From Paramoeba atlantica (taxonomy: Eukaryota; Discosea), in the NCBI GenBank assembly GCA_977017575.1, contig CDRNVI010000021.1:496001-560000 (forward strand): a DNA stretch of 64,000 nucleotides, given 5' to 3'. Within the stretch, counting starts at the first letter, position 1. Each line of letters opens with the position of its first letter. Under the pieces are notes generated by a model that saw nothing but the letters and a program-made list of their open reading frames with translations, searched no databases and was not told where the DNA came from. Shown one piece after another: positions 28,443-38,306 of the stretch. The translations under genes and the position numbers were made by a program.

Positions 28443-28804
28443 CAGGGCGGAAAAAAAGTTATGTCAACAAAAGTCGAGGCAACAAAAGTTGTGTCAACAA
28501 AGTCGTGTTAATGCGAAACGTGGTGAGGAACAAAAGACTTTTGTTTTTTATCATACTTTTAAAGTATGCTAAAAAATAGAATAGTTCTCTATTTTTGGTA
28601 AAATGGGTGCATATTCGCTCTTTTCCCTTGAAACGAAGGTGACTTGGCCATCGAGAGTGCGGTTTCAGGGGTATTACATGACGCTCTGGCACTGCCATCT
28701 CACTTATGGGGGGGAAATAGTTCTGGCCACATAAGTTGTGTGAACTAAAGTCGTGTTAATCCCAGAAATTAACACGACTTTTGTTGACACAACATAATCC
28801 CCCC
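28443..28804. mobile_element. TA-flanked MITE-like element (about 362 bp)
   Basis: The ends are CAGGGCGGAAAAAAAG and the reverse complement of GGGGGGATTATG, with TA on both outer sides (28441-28442 and 28805-28806). Inside, the motif TGTCAACAAAAGTCG and its relative GTCGTGTTAAT occur repeatedly in both orientations. At the right end, two copies face each other as a hairpin (28747-28760 with 28768-28781, 14-base arms, 7-base loop). No coding capacity. It fits a non-autonomous Tc1/mariner-type element of a different family from the CAGGGGGTGG elements. Confidence 0.7.
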
Positions 28805-28893
28805 TATCTTCTAGCACATTGGATTGCATCGAAATTACATAAGATTTCGAAAACGAATCAATAATTTTTTTTACATTGGTAGATCCCTAGCTG

Positions 28894-30060
28894 ATGAATG
28901 CAGAATACCGACGTTTGATGAGTGAAAAATACTCTAAGCTCACAAAAGAAGAGAAGCCGCACATTCAAATATGCGATCTGTGTCAACAACCTTTGTACAA
29001 GGAGAAAGTTTGTTCGGAGTCTGGTTTATTTCACACAAAAACGAACCAGAACACAAGAGAGATTTGTGGAATCGCTGTCGACAAAGATCAACGTTGCATA
29101 ACAGGGGCGCAGCTTACTGAGTTTATGAAAATACTTCGCATTAAGTGGGAACCTGCGCGCATACAGAAGGTAAAAATTGATCAAGATGCCATATCCATGT
29201 TTCAAAGTTTTGCAACTTTGCGGTCTTGGAGGCTTCATCGCATCGGAGTGCTCTATGGAAAAATATGCGAAAATGACACAGCCATAGAAATACACGGCAT
29301 ATATGAACCTGAACAAGAGAATACAGAAATTTCTACAAAATTATCTGCAGATTCTCGAACATGTCAGGTTGACACAATTGCCTCGCTCTTTGGTCTTCAA
29401 CGATTGGGCATTATTATCGCGCATGGCTTTCGAGAAAAATCAGAGGTCGTAATGACTGCTGAGGAGACACTTTTAGGATTGAAAGAAAGCTCCCGGTTCG
29501 GAGACTTATGTATCGTAGTGACAGTTTCTCCCAAAAAAGATTCGGCAGAGTGTGAAGTAGAAGTATGGCAAGCTTCACAGCAAGGCGTTCATTTGTATCG
29601 TTTGGGTTACTTCCACTGTTCGAATCAATCGACGGGTTTGATACATAGCAGTAAACCTTTAGAGGTAGCGGAGGCTCAAAAATCTGGTTCGGGAAGGCCT
29701 TCTATGGTTTCTAAAGCTCCTAGTCATGAAATTGATTGTCGTTGGTTAATTTCCCCAGTGGCTGTAGAACCTTTTCATTCGTCTCTATTTCGAAACCGAT
29801 TCGTACGCATATCACGCCCTGGGGAAGAGAGTCCCACTATACTTCACCTCGCACGGTGTTTCGCTGATCAGAAATATCGTGACAAACCGTTTCTTTACAA
29901 GGTAGCTGATTTTCATATTCTCATATTTCTTGCGGAATTCATTCTAGATCTGAAAAACGATATACCTGTGTTAGTAAATGCTATTCTAACGAAAGACTCT
30001 GTTGCAGCCTCCGGCATCGAATATCTAATCAAAGCATATTTAGAGAACGTGTCGCTTTAA
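28894..30060 (+). CDS. NPL4: NPL4-like Cdc48/p97 cofactor
   Basis: The 388-aa product contains the NPL4 MPN-like core: MFQSFATLRSWRLHRIGVLYGKI, equivalent to the family FxxxWRxxGxQRxGxLYGRY, followed by IEIHGIYEPEQEN (family: A-IYEPPQ) and LFGLQRLGIIIAHG. Before it are Cys pairs (CDLCQQPLYKEKVC, CGIAVDKDQRC) in the place of the NPL4 zinc fingers. The usual N-terminal ubiquitin-like domain is missing and the protein is shorter than yeast or human NPL4 (about 580-610 aa). NPL4 pairs with UFD1 to feed ubiquitylated substrates to Cdc48 in ER-associated degradation. Confidence 0.8.
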   Translation: MNAEYRRLMSEKYSKLTKEEKPHIQICDLCQQPLYKEKVCSESGLFHTKTNQNTREICGIAVDKDQRCITGAQLTEFMKILRIKWEPARIQKVKIDQDAISMFQSFATLRSWRLHRIGVLYGKICENDTAIEIHGIYEPEQENTEISTKLSADSRTCQVDTIASLFGLQRLGIIIAHGFREKSEVVMTAEETLLGLKESSRFGDLCIVVTVSPKKDSAECEVEVWQASQQGVHLYRLGYFHCSNQSTGLIHSSKPLEVAEAQKSGSGRPSMVSKAPSHEIDCRWLISPVAVEPFHSSLFRNRFVRISRPGEESPTILHLARCFADQKYRDKPFLYKVADFHILIFLAEFILDLKNDIPVLVNAILTKDSVAASGIEYLIKAYLENVSL

Positions 30061-30380
30061 ATCATATAAACTTTCAAAAACATTCCGAATCGTCTTTCTC
30101 CTGTATTGTCATACCGGATCAGAGAGGTAGCCTTCTCGCTTAATGAAAACCACGGCTTCCATTTCTATGCCACTTTCATTCAAATAACATCTCTTCTATC
30201 AGCATGTCTCGGATAGAACGCAACACTCCACCTCCATTATATTCCATCCTTCACCCTATAATTATTCATAAATAATATATAGGGGAAAGGATTTATAATT
30301 AGTTATTAGAGGGGGGAAACAATTGTTTTCACCCCATACTTTTCCTTTTCCCTTACCACTCTTTCTCCTCCCCTTCCTCC
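30061..30380. other. Intergenic gap, 320 bases
   Basis: AT-rich spacer that turns strongly pyrimidine-rich from about 30320 towards the p32 ATG. No gene or repeat seen. Confidence 0.45.
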
Positions 30381-31130
30381 ATGCGTTCCCTCCTCCAACG
30401 TTCCCCCAAATTCCCCACCCGCCTCCTCTACCCCCTTACACCCCTCACCCCCCTCACGCGCACTGCCCTCCCCTCCCCCCTCACCCGACCCTACTGCACC
30501 CCCTCCTCCCCCCCTCCCCCCTCCCCCTCCCCCCCCACCGACCTCTGCAAAGTCCTCGACAAGGAGCTCACGGACGAGCAGGCCATCGACCGCAGCCCCC
30601 CACCTCCCCTCCCCGATGGCTGGACCCTCCAGCTCCACCCCGGCAAGAGCTTCTTCACCATGTCCCACCCCGCGGCCAGCCCCGCGGAGGCCACGCTCGA
30701 GGTCTTCTGCGCCCTCCCGAAGGGGAACCCGGACGCGGGGAACACGGAGGAGCCCGTGGAGCAGTACCCGTTTGTGCTGCGCGCGCTGCGGCACCAGCGC
30801 ACCGTGGAGTTCTCCATGCTCTCCGTGGAGAACGAGCTCGTGGTGGACAACATTGTGGTCTACCCCAGCGCCCGGGGGATTACGGATTTCTTATCCGCCC
30901 AGACGTGCCGGGAACTGGAGAGTCACTACCAGGGCCCCACGTTGGCGCACCTGGATGAGGCCGTGATTACCGTGTTGCATAGTTACTTGGAGGGGAAAGG
31001 GGTGACGGATAAGTTTGCGGTGTTTATTAAGGAGCAGTGTGAGTATATTGAGCAAGGGGAGTATGAGCGGTGGTTGCGGGATTTTAAAACGTTTGCGGAG
31101 TGAGGGGGGAATAGAGGGGTGGGGGGAAAG
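30340..31130 (+). other. GC-rich island with C-to-G skew switch in p32/MAM33
   Basis: Hand counts on the coding strand: 30481-30540 has 44 C and 3 G, whereas 31081-31140 has 26 G and 2 C despite lying in the 3' end and downstream flank. The middle of the gene is GC-rich but balanced. Confidence 0.8.
30381..31103 (+). CDS. MAM33: Mitochondrial matrix acidic protein p32/MAM33
   Basis: The 240-aa product begins with a basic, Ser/Pro/Leu-rich presequence (about 45 residues) typical of mitochondrial import, followed by a Pro-rich linker. The p32 fold is recognisable from GWTLQLHPGKSFFTMSHP through YPFVLRALRHQRTVEFSML to the C-terminal YQGPTLAHLDEAVITVLHSYLEGKGV and the closing helix EYERWLRDFKTF, which match the MAM33 family LxxAFxxYLxxRGI...KExxEYxxWLxxLKxF. 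p32 proteins form trimers in the matrix and support mitochondrial translation or respiration. The gene has extreme composition (see the skew island). Confidence 0.85.
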   Translation: MRSLLQRSPKFPTRLLYPLTPLTPLTRTALPSPLTRPYCTPSSPPPPSPSPPTDLCKVLDKELTDEQAIDRSPPPPLPDGWTLQLHPGKSFFTMSHPAASPAEATLEVFCALPKGNPDAGNTEEPVEQYPFVLRALRHQRTVEFSMLSVENELVVDNIVVYPSARGITDFLSAQTCRELESHYQGPTLAHLDEAVITVLHSYLEGKGVTDKFAVFIKEQCEYIEQGEYERWLRDFKTFAE

Positions 31131-31433
31131 TAGAGTTTTATGTGAAGCGTTAAGGTGTATTCTTGTGGAGGTAACACATACAGGTGTAGGAGGTGGTCTG
31201 TTTGGAGTTTGATTCTTGTATAAGAAAAATCTTAAGGAATGGGCTTACGCAACTTTTCTTTGGAATAAGTAGGGAGACATTTCGTACTAGTCTACTATAG
31301 ATTGTGACTTTTGTTCTATTTGATTAAAAGATTCAAGCTTTTAGGCGCATTTATTTAAATTGTTGCAGTTTGTTTGTATGGTAAAAGAATTGTGGTAGTG
31401 AACGGTATTCAAACTAATCCCCTTAACTTAAGA

Positions 31434-33218
31434 ATGAGTTTTTTTCGCGATCTACTGGACCCCAGTTGCGGAGGGAACACATTTGCAGATGCAGCAGGGG
31501 CTATGTTTCAAGGCCCTATGGTTCCGCTTGAGACTTGGGGTGAGACACCGGAGGAATCTCATGTGAATGAAGCGCCCCCTCTATACGCTGACTTTAATGC
31601 TTTTCCCTCGAACTACAACGATGAGACGCCTCCAATAGAATACGCAGAAACGTTAATCACCCCTTTTACGGGAAATGATGAATATTTCGATGTTTCTTTT
31701 GATTCCGTATGGAATCAGGAGCGTAAATCAGGTGAACCTCCATCGCGCATGAGGGATGAATCATATGCAGAGTATGTTCCTGGTTCAGATGCTCATATTG
31801 GATTTGATGACCCAGGAGACAGCTCTGCGTGGCTTGAAAGGTTTGTAGGAGAGGCTTCGGGGCCTATCGTAAATGAACCTGTGCAAGAATTTTCTATCGA
31901 AGGCATGGGTGAACAAAATATTAATTCAGAACCCACGATACTGGATGAAGAACTTGACGAGGCTCGTTCGGAGTCAGTTAATCAAGACAACTCTTTCTCT
32001 GAAACAACCGAACATGACGTAATAAATGAGAGTGCGGTACCAGATGATTTGGAAAATACGTCATGGGCAAACCAATTTCAAGACGACGAAGGATTCTCGA
32101 CTTTTGAGGAGCAAGCTGTGGAAGAATCCTGGGCTAAAGACTTCCTTCAAAATTCGGATAACGAAGACCTTTCCTGGGAACAAGAATATGAGAACTTTTC
32201 CAAGAATGAGTTAGGACTGGATAAAACTTCCGAAGAGTACCCATTTCATCCTGACAATCCGTATCGCTTTCATGACTTTCCTTTTGAGGAAGGGAACGAT
32301 CTGTTGCACGCCGGGGCGGTAGCCTCCGCTGCCCTAGCCTTTGAGGCAGCCTGCCAAAAAGATAGTCAACACGTAGAGGCATGGCAGCAACTGGGCCATG
32401 CCCTACAAGAGAGCGAGAAAGACCCACTCGCTGTAATCGCACTACGTAAGGCTGTAGAATTAGATCCATTGTGTCTTCCCAATTATCTTTCTCTTAGCGC
32501 TTCCTTGACGAATGAGGGACATGCCGGTGCAGCACTTGGGATTTTACGTCAATGGCTGCGGTATCATCCAGAATATGCGTCGTATACTGTTGATGCAATA
32601 ACCTCCGAGGGGGACGAAATGGTATCTGAGTACCTCGAGGTAAACGCTGACGAGCACCAGGCCCTAAGTAGCTCTCTTGAGCAAGCAGCCGTCTATAGCA
32701 ACACGGACCCTGACCTCCACCTGGCGCTTGGTATTGTTCACAATCTTTCCCATGAATACGATCTCGCCGCGGCGGATTTTCAAAGCGCCTTAGCATTACG
32801 CTCCGACGATGCCATTTTGTGGAATCAACTGGGCGCCACACTAGCTAATGGGAACCGATCGCAAGAAGCGCTTCAGGCATACGACCGTGCATTAGACATT
32901 AAACCGGGTAATGTTCGGGTGCACTACAACCGCGGCATCTCGCTCTCCAACCTTGGGGAGTACGCGGAGGCTGTACGTACATTTCTTAGGGCAGTACATT
33001 TACAAAATGAAGCGACCAGTGAAACCTCTTTAGAAGATAAAGCAGATGGGCCCATGCTGCACCAGTACACACTGTTTCGCAGAGCAGAGTGTACACGCGA
33101 GATATGGAACATGATGCGTCTCACTTTACACCAGATGGATCGCAGTGACTTGATTGAGCTGACCACTAGAAATGATATTACAGCTCTTGCGAATGAATTT
33201 GGTGTAGAATTGAACTGA
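31434..33218 (+). CDS. PEX5: Peroxin 5, PTS1 import receptor
   Basis: The first ATG gives 594 aa starting MSFFRDLLDPSCGG, the PEX5 N-terminus with its conserved Cys (residue 12), which is ubiquitylated for receptor recycling. The acidic N-terminal half carries three WxxxF motifs (WLERF, WANQF, WAKDF) and a related WEQEY, the docking sites for PEX14/PEX13. From about residue 283 come TPR repeats (LLHAGAVASAALAFEAACQ, AWQQLGHALQ, LALGIVHNLSHEYDLAAADF, VRVHYNRGISLSNLGEYAEAV) that bind C-terminal SKL signals. In kinetoplastids this receptor serves glycosomes. Length is close to the trypanosomatid receptor (about 625-655 aa). Confidence 0.92.
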   Translation: MSFFRDLLDPSCGGNTFADAAGAMFQGPMVPLETWGETPEESHVNEAPPLYADFNAFPSNYNDETPPIEYAETLITPFTGNDEYFDVSFDSVWNQERKSGEPPSRMRDESYAEYVPGSDAHIGFDDPGDSSAWLERFVGEASGPIVNEPVQEFSIEGMGEQNINSEPTILDEELDEARSESVNQDNSFSETTEHDVINESAVPDDLENTSWANQFQDDEGFSTFEEQAVEESWAKDFLQNSDNEDLSWEQEYENFSKNELGLDKTSEEYPFHPDNPYRFHDFPFEEGNDLLHAGAVASAALAFEAACQKDSQHVEAWQQLGHALQESEKDPLAVIALRKAVELDPLCLPNYLSLSASLTNEGHAGAALGILRQWLRYHPEYASYTVDAITSEGDEMVSEYLEVNADEHQALSSSLEQAAVYSNTDPDLHLALGIVHNLSHEYDLAAADFQSALALRSDDAILWNQLGATLANGNRSQEALQAYDRALDIKPGNVRVHYNRGISLSNLGEYAEAVRTFLRAVHLQNEATSETSLEDKADGPMLHQYTLFRRAECTREIWNMMRLTLHQMDRSDLIELTTRNDITALANEFGVELN

Positions 33219-33911
33219 GAATATTTAAGGCTACCTGCATTCGAATCTCGGATTACTCTAGCTACTATAAGCGCTTGTCCATACTTTGGCCACTCTTTGA
33301 CGGCAAGCAACGCGCAGCCAGAGAAGACTTATATCGAAACACAATGGGGCCACGAATTTTTATAAGGTATTTACGTGCTTTATTCTGTGATTCCGCAAGT
33401 TCATGGTGGGGCATCTTTCACTCCGGAGATTCGGAGTTTTACTCTCGATTTCTGACAACTGTGCTTTAGATTACGTTCACTGTGCTTTACTTCCGTTCTA
33501 AATGATGCTTTTGTTTGGCTTGAGCAACGAAGCATATAAACACATATGAAACACACATAGAACAGTGTTCCCCACGAAGACTCTCCGGCATGAACGGGAA
33601 CTAGTTGTGCTCCCGTTTCGCACACCGGTCTAGTCATGTTAGTGGAAAAAATGACAAAGCGCAATAAATTTTCCAACAATTTAGACGGTCTCCAACAGAG
33701 ATATCTAGTCCATATGCGTCGTATCCTACTTATTCATGAAAATATAGATTTCAACTCATTGGTGGTACTCATTGGAAGCACTGTTTCTTTAAGTGTTTCA
33801 AAGTCTATGTTATTTTCAGAATAATTTATAGGAGAGTGGACAAGCTATAATTTAGTTTCTACATCGTCTTTGTTCGTCATGCTGTAATGTTTTTGCTTCC
33901 CGCCAAATATA
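33219..33911. other. Intergenic gap, 693 bases
   Basis: No open frame with recognisable motifs on either strand, and no repeat or RNA gene was found. It is one of the longer empty gaps in the unit. Confidence 0.45.
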
Positions 33912-34685
33912 ATGTATGTTAGATTTTTCTTGAATTTTATTCAAAGACGTCTTACTGGATGTGTCGTGCGGAAGAAACGAAATAAGATACACAAATTAAA
34001 TTTTCTTTTCTTAATGCTGTCGGGAACGCATGTGCTAGGACGGCTGTTCTCTTTTTCGATTACAAAGCTTTTTCGCGCCAGTACCGTCTGTCGGGAGCTT
34101 GCACCCGAGCATCAACTCGAGTTCAAACCCATAATCTTTGTTAAAACTATATTAGGTCCCGACGGTGGATTCGCGGGAGAAGAACGGTTAGTGAAACGTG
34201 AGGTTGCAATGAGTCACCTAGAATGCGAAACTGCAGTTGAACCTTGCGAAGAGACACTTGCTGGCGTATGGTGCTACAACCCTGAAACGGAGCAAAATGA
34301 CAAGTATGTTGCCCGAACAGCCGAATTTCTTGCTCTTGCAGCCCGAAAAAGGCAGTGGCTTGATCTTTACTGGAGGGTGAACACTGGCTACCTGTTGTTC
34401 TCTAGACGATCTTTTGGGGGAGGGTGGCGCATTAATTGTCCCTTACGAAAAAAGGATGTTGTACAAAAACTTTGGCAACAGTATCGCGTTCGTGTTGATC
34501 CTTCCTTAATTGAATTTAGAGAGAAAGATAAACTTACAGGAATTGATGTTTTAGGGCATAATTGGTGTTGGCTCTATATGCCGGGAGCGGAAGAGCTTGG
34601 CATCGAACGTGAAGTCTATGATAATAAGAGAGTAAAAGTGCGTGTACACCTTCGTAAGCCTGCGGATGGGAGAGCTCTCTACTGA
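33912..34685 (+). CDS. bL9m: Mitochondrial large-subunit ribosomal protein bL9m
   Basis: The 257-aa product has a basic N-terminal presequence (VVRKKRNKIHKLNF). A bL9-like N-domain runs FKPIIFVKTILGPDGGFAGEERLVKREVAMSHL, with the strand, Gly turn and V-K pattern of the family. A C-terminal domain (LRKKDVVQKLWQQYRVRVDPSLIEF, then a glycine/HNW turn WCWLYMPG and VKVRVHL) parallels the C-terminal domain of human MRPL9 in order and spacing. The call rests on remembered family alignment. An internal ATG at about 34014 would shorten the presequence. Confidence 0.6.
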   Translation: MYVRFFLNFIQRRLTGCVVRKKRNKIHKLNFLFLMLSGTHVLGRLFSFSITKLFRASTVCRELAPEHQLEFKPIIFVKTILGPDGGFAGEERLVKREVAMSHLECETAVEPCEETLAGVWCYNPETEQNDKYVARTAEFLALAARKRQWLDLYWRVNTGYLLFSRRSFGGGWRINCPLRKKDVVQKLWQQYRVRVDPSLIEFREKDKLTGIDVLGHNWCWLYMPGAEELGIEREVYDNKRVKVRVHLRKPADGRALY

Positions 34686-34895
34686 TTTTATTAGACAATG
34701 TAGCAACTAAATAATGTATCATACGCAGGGCAGTTCAATTTTCTGTGGCGTGCTTATTACTACATTCGCTAACATGGAAATCATTTAATTGGCATGGCAT
34801 ATACATGATATACATAGATCATGTATAGATATGCATACATGGCATGGCATACATGTATAGATCTTTTTCTACTGTATATTCTTCCGTATGACCGA

Positions 34896-37892
34896 ATGAC
34901 GACTCCTAATATTTTCGAAAAATTGGGGCTTGAAAATTTGCTTTCTGTGAATTTTCGCACGAAAAAGGATCGACTCCAACGAAAAAGTGAAGAAAAGAGA
35001 AGTAGGGAATGCCTTTTGCGTGCATCAATGATGAAACTGCATGAATCCAAAGATGAAACCGAACAACATCACGCTTATGTACGCGAAAAGCAGAAAGCCA
35101 TCAAATTTACCAAAGCAGAGCGAAAACGAATTATGAAGGAAAAGAAACAGGGAGCTTCTTCACAAAAAGAATTAAGCTCACCATACGTTACTGATAACGT
35201 GGGTAGTATACAAGGTCAACAGACGGCAAAACGTTTGAAACGAAACACAAAGAATGACCCCGATTCTGATGTAGAAATTCCACATGTTATTCTACCAGAA
35301 AATTCCATAAAATTTCAAAGCGTACAAATTCATCGGTCACAAGCATTGGAATTGCAGCGCTCTTTTCTCCCTGCTACAAAGTATGAGCGGGAAATCATTG
35401 AAGCAGCAAAAATATCAGCATACACCGGATGTGCCTTAATTTGTGGTGCTACAGGTTGCGGAAAGACTACACAAGTTCCTCAATTTCTATGGGAATACGG
35501 CTTCCCTGATGTAATTGCCGTAACTCAACCGCGTCGTGTTGCGGTCAGAGCCATGGCTGAACGTGTGCGTTGGGAACTCGGAGAGCCTCCCATAGGCGTA
35601 GGTAGAGTGGGCTATCAGGTTCGCTACGATCGCAAAACATCACAAGATACCAGGTTACTTTTTCTTACGGAAGGCATATTGTTGAAACAAATTCAGCAGG
35701 ATTTTTCTTTGTCTCAGTATTCCGCTATTATCATTGACGAAGCTCATGAACGTAGTGTTGAATGCGACCTTCTCCTTGGCTTACTTTCACGAATAGTACC
35801 GCTCAGGTCAACTATGAATCGACCTCTGGCTGTGTTGATTATGAGTGCTACGTTACAACTTGCTGATTTTGCAAGTAACAGAAAACTTTACCCGAAACCA
35901 CCCCCCATCGTGGAAATTGAAAGTAGAACTTACTCGGTCACTGAGCATTATGCGCTGCAGAGCTCAACTTTGGATTCTTATCTTTCAGATGCTTTTCTCA
36001 AATGTATACAGATCCATACACGCTTGCCCGCAGGTGCAATACTGTGTTTTGTTCCAACCCAGCGTGACTGTGAGAATCTAACCCGAAAATTGATCGATTA
36101 TTTTTCCACAACCTCTACTAGGGCATACGATGAAACTGGTTTTCGCCACAACGTGAAGAATGGATTTTCTCACTCGCGTATGTTTGACTTTTCCGATACA
36201 GAACATGGAGAATTTCTTGACAAAACATCTGCGCAAGCACTGAGTTCGCAGATTGGGATTTCAGACCATGACAGTATCTATGATCTTGCTTCAGAGATAG
36301 AATCTAATCAAGACGATGAGCACCACGATCAAGGGATGTGCTTTGACACCTTGCATGTACTTCCCCTATATTCAAAACTGCGGTATGACTTGCAGCAAAG
36401 AATATTTCAGGAAACCCCAGAAGGAAAACGACTTTGTGTCGTCGCAACAAATGTTGCGGAAATTTCGCTCACCGTTCCATTTGTACGATATGTTGTAGAC
36501 ACAGGTTTCGTTAAAGAAAGATTATACAATGCAGATGATCATATTTATAAATATCACACTACCCAGATCAGTCAAAGTTCTGCAACTCAACGTGCGGGCA
36601 GAGCGGGACGTGTTGCTCCTGGACACTGTTATCGACTTTATAGTACGGGAACGATGTCATGCATGTCCCCGCAACAGATTCCTGAAATTACTCGAACCCC
36701 ATTAGAGCATCCTATTCTACTCCTGACAAAGTTGGGCGTTCGGACCGACACATTTCCTTTTCCAACGGAACCCCGTGTTGAGGATATACAGTGTGCGATT
36801 CAATCGTTACAAATTACGGGAGCCGTCGAGCGTAAAATGGGAACAAGCGATAGCGGTCTAGGAATTCAGATTACTACTCTAGGTGAAGAGTTGCTCGAGA
36901 TTCCGATTGCCCCTAGGTTTGCTATAATGTTATTGTCCGCTCGATCAATGCCTCCTATAGTACAATCCTACCTGGTAGATGCCGTGAGTGTGTGCTCGAC
37001 TGCTGTCGATCTCTTCGATCGTGAAAGTTATTGTAAACAAAAAGTGGAAGGTAAAAAGACCGCACCTCGTTCTTTTTCCGATCAAGGTTTCGCAGAAACT
37101 AATAAAGAGGAACCATCAAAAGCGACAGAGAAAACAAAGAACCGATTCTTGCATCCAGGAAGCGATATGTTAACTGCGGCGAATTGTTTGGAATACTATC
37201 GTAAGGCCAAAAACCGAAAATTATTTTGCAAGAAGCACAATATTATTCAGAACACCATACGAGAATCTCTTCTCCTTAGCATACAGCTTAAGAAGCACAG
37301 AAAACTATTTGGTACAACGGTGCCCTTGTGCAGTCGCGAAAATTCACATGATGAAAGACAAGAAATGTCTATGTCTAGTGCAGTGACAGATCGCAAGGAG
37401 GAACGCCAGCTGATGAGCTCACGTCACCGAATAACGCATCCTAGAGGTTTTCTTTCAAAGGACGAAGAAATTACGTTTCGACAAATTGTTTGCCGGGGTC
37501 TTTTGGATTGTGTGGCTCGACGAGCTACTTCTATGGAGTGTGAGGAACTTCACGTTCGTTGTGTATCCACCGGTCGCACTAGATATGTGGCGTATGTTCA
37601 CGTACTTCCGCTTTTCGTACGAAACGATTTTTCTCCCGTTAAGGAAGCATTATACATTCATCCTGATAGCGGGGTTAGTCGTATTCATCCTTCTCCTGAA
37701 TGGGTTGTTTTCTCCATGTTACAGAAATCATCACAAAAAAATGGGAAGAGGGAGTTTTCGAAAACTATCCCTAATCGTGCAGCGCTGGAGCACGAGAAGC
37801 CCGCTATCTATATGAAGGGCGTTACTGTAACTACGTGGCAGTGGCTTTGCGCAGTGAGATTCTTTTCTGAGCATCGTGAGCCCATAGAGTAA
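34896..37892 (+). CDS. DHX37: DEAH-box RNA helicase DHX37/Dhr1
   Basis: From the ATG at 34896 the product is 998 aa. An earlier in-frame ATG at 34821 adds 25 mostly hydrophobic residues and is less likely. After a basic, coiled-coil N-terminal region come motif I GATGCGKTT (~residue 185), Ia TQPRRVAV, II DEAH (~281), III SATL, V TNVAEISL and VI QRAGRAGR (~565). Ratchet/HA2 and OB-fold regions follow, ending with VTTWQWL. The HA2 region and the PEITRTPLEHPILLLTKLGV block agree with DHX37/Dhr1, which releases U3 snoRNA from pre-40S ribosomes in the nucleolus. A 90-residue acidic insertion between motifs IV and V is also seen in this subfamily. Confidence 0.85.
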   Translation: MTTPNIFEKLGLENLLSVNFRTKKDRLQRKSEEKRSRECLLRASMMKLHESKDETEQHHAYVREKQKAIKFTKAERKRIMKEKKQGASSQKELSSPYVTDNVGSIQGQQTAKRLKRNTKNDPDSDVEIPHVILPENSIKFQSVQIHRSQALELQRSFLPATKYEREIIEAAKISAYTGCALICGATGCGKTTQVPQFLWEYGFPDVIAVTQPRRVAVRAMAERVRWELGEPPIGVGRVGYQVRYDRKTSQDTRLLFLTEGILLKQIQQDFSLSQYSAIIIDEAHERSVECDLLLGLLSRIVPLRSTMNRPLAVLIMSATLQLADFASNRKLYPKPPPIVEIESRTYSVTEHYALQSSTLDSYLSDAFLKCIQIHTRLPAGAILCFVPTQRDCENLTRKLIDYFSTTSTRAYDETGFRHNVKNGFSHSRMFDFSDTEHGEFLDKTSAQALSSQIGISDHDSIYDLASEIESNQDDEHHDQGMCFDTLHVLPLYSKLRYDLQQRIFQETPEGKRLCVVATNVAEISLTVPFVRYVVDTGFVKERLYNADDHIYKYHTTQISQSSATQRAGRAGRVAPGHCYRLYSTGTMSCMSPQQIPEITRTPLEHPILLLTKLGVRTDTFPFPTEPRVEDIQCAIQSLQITGAVERKMGTSDSGLGIQITTLGEELLEIPIAPRFAIMLLSARSMPPIVQSYLVDAVSVCSTAVDLFDRESYCKQKVEGKKTAPRSFSDQGFAETNKEEPSKATEKTKNRFLHPGSDMLTAANCLEYYRKAKNRKLFCKKHNIIQNTIRESLLLSIQLKKHRKLFGTTVPLCSRENSHDERQEMSMSSAVTDRKEERQLMSSRHRITHPRGFLSKDEEITFRQIVCRGLLDCVARRATSMECEELHVRCVSTGRTRYVAYVHVLPLFVRNDFSPVKEALYIHPDSGVSRIHPSPEWVVFSMLQKSSQKNGKREFSKTIPNRAALEHEKPAIYMKGVTVTTWQWLCAVRFFSEHREPIE

Positions 37893-37927
37893 AATCAGAG
37901 ATGTCGTTTAAATTATAGAATAACGTA

Positions 37928-38147
37928 CTGTGTCCCCCCACTTATTTGTCATAGCAAGCCCCCTTACTTATTTGTCTTGCCTCTGCGCGCAACCCAAAAT
38001 TGGGGAAGACCTCCTCGTGGTCTTCCATTCGTAAACAAATATTTCGAAGTATAAAAATATTTTGACCCCCCACTTAATTTTCATAGCCTAACCCCCCCAC
38101 TTTGTCCTTTTTTCGAAGAACAGGTGACAAATAATTGGGGGACACAG
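37928..38147. mobile_element. TA-flanked MITE (220 bp)
   Basis: Inverted ends of about 25 bases, starting CTGTGTCCCCC and followed by an ATTTGTCA core, are flanked by TA at 37926-37927 and 38148-38149. Related CCCCCAC-TTATTTGTCATAGC motifs recur about four times inside, some diverged. No coding capacity. It fits a non-autonomous Tc1/mariner-type element of its own family, inserted just downstream of DHX37. Confidence 0.85.
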
Positions 38148-38306
38148 TATTTTAGTTTCGCTTCAATTCTTTTATCCACATCTCCGATTGTGACGTTGTT
38201 CCTCCTCCATAGTGCCCCACTAAATGTGCTTTAGTTTATTTCTTAGTGTGCGTCGCACGTTACTAGACTTACTACTATACTTTCAGATGTAACATAATTT
38301 TTTTCA

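Noticed and set aside
30306-30794. 162-codon minus-strand frame opposite p32
   Set aside because: Gly/Glu/Arg-rich shadow of the C-rich half of p32; no domain.
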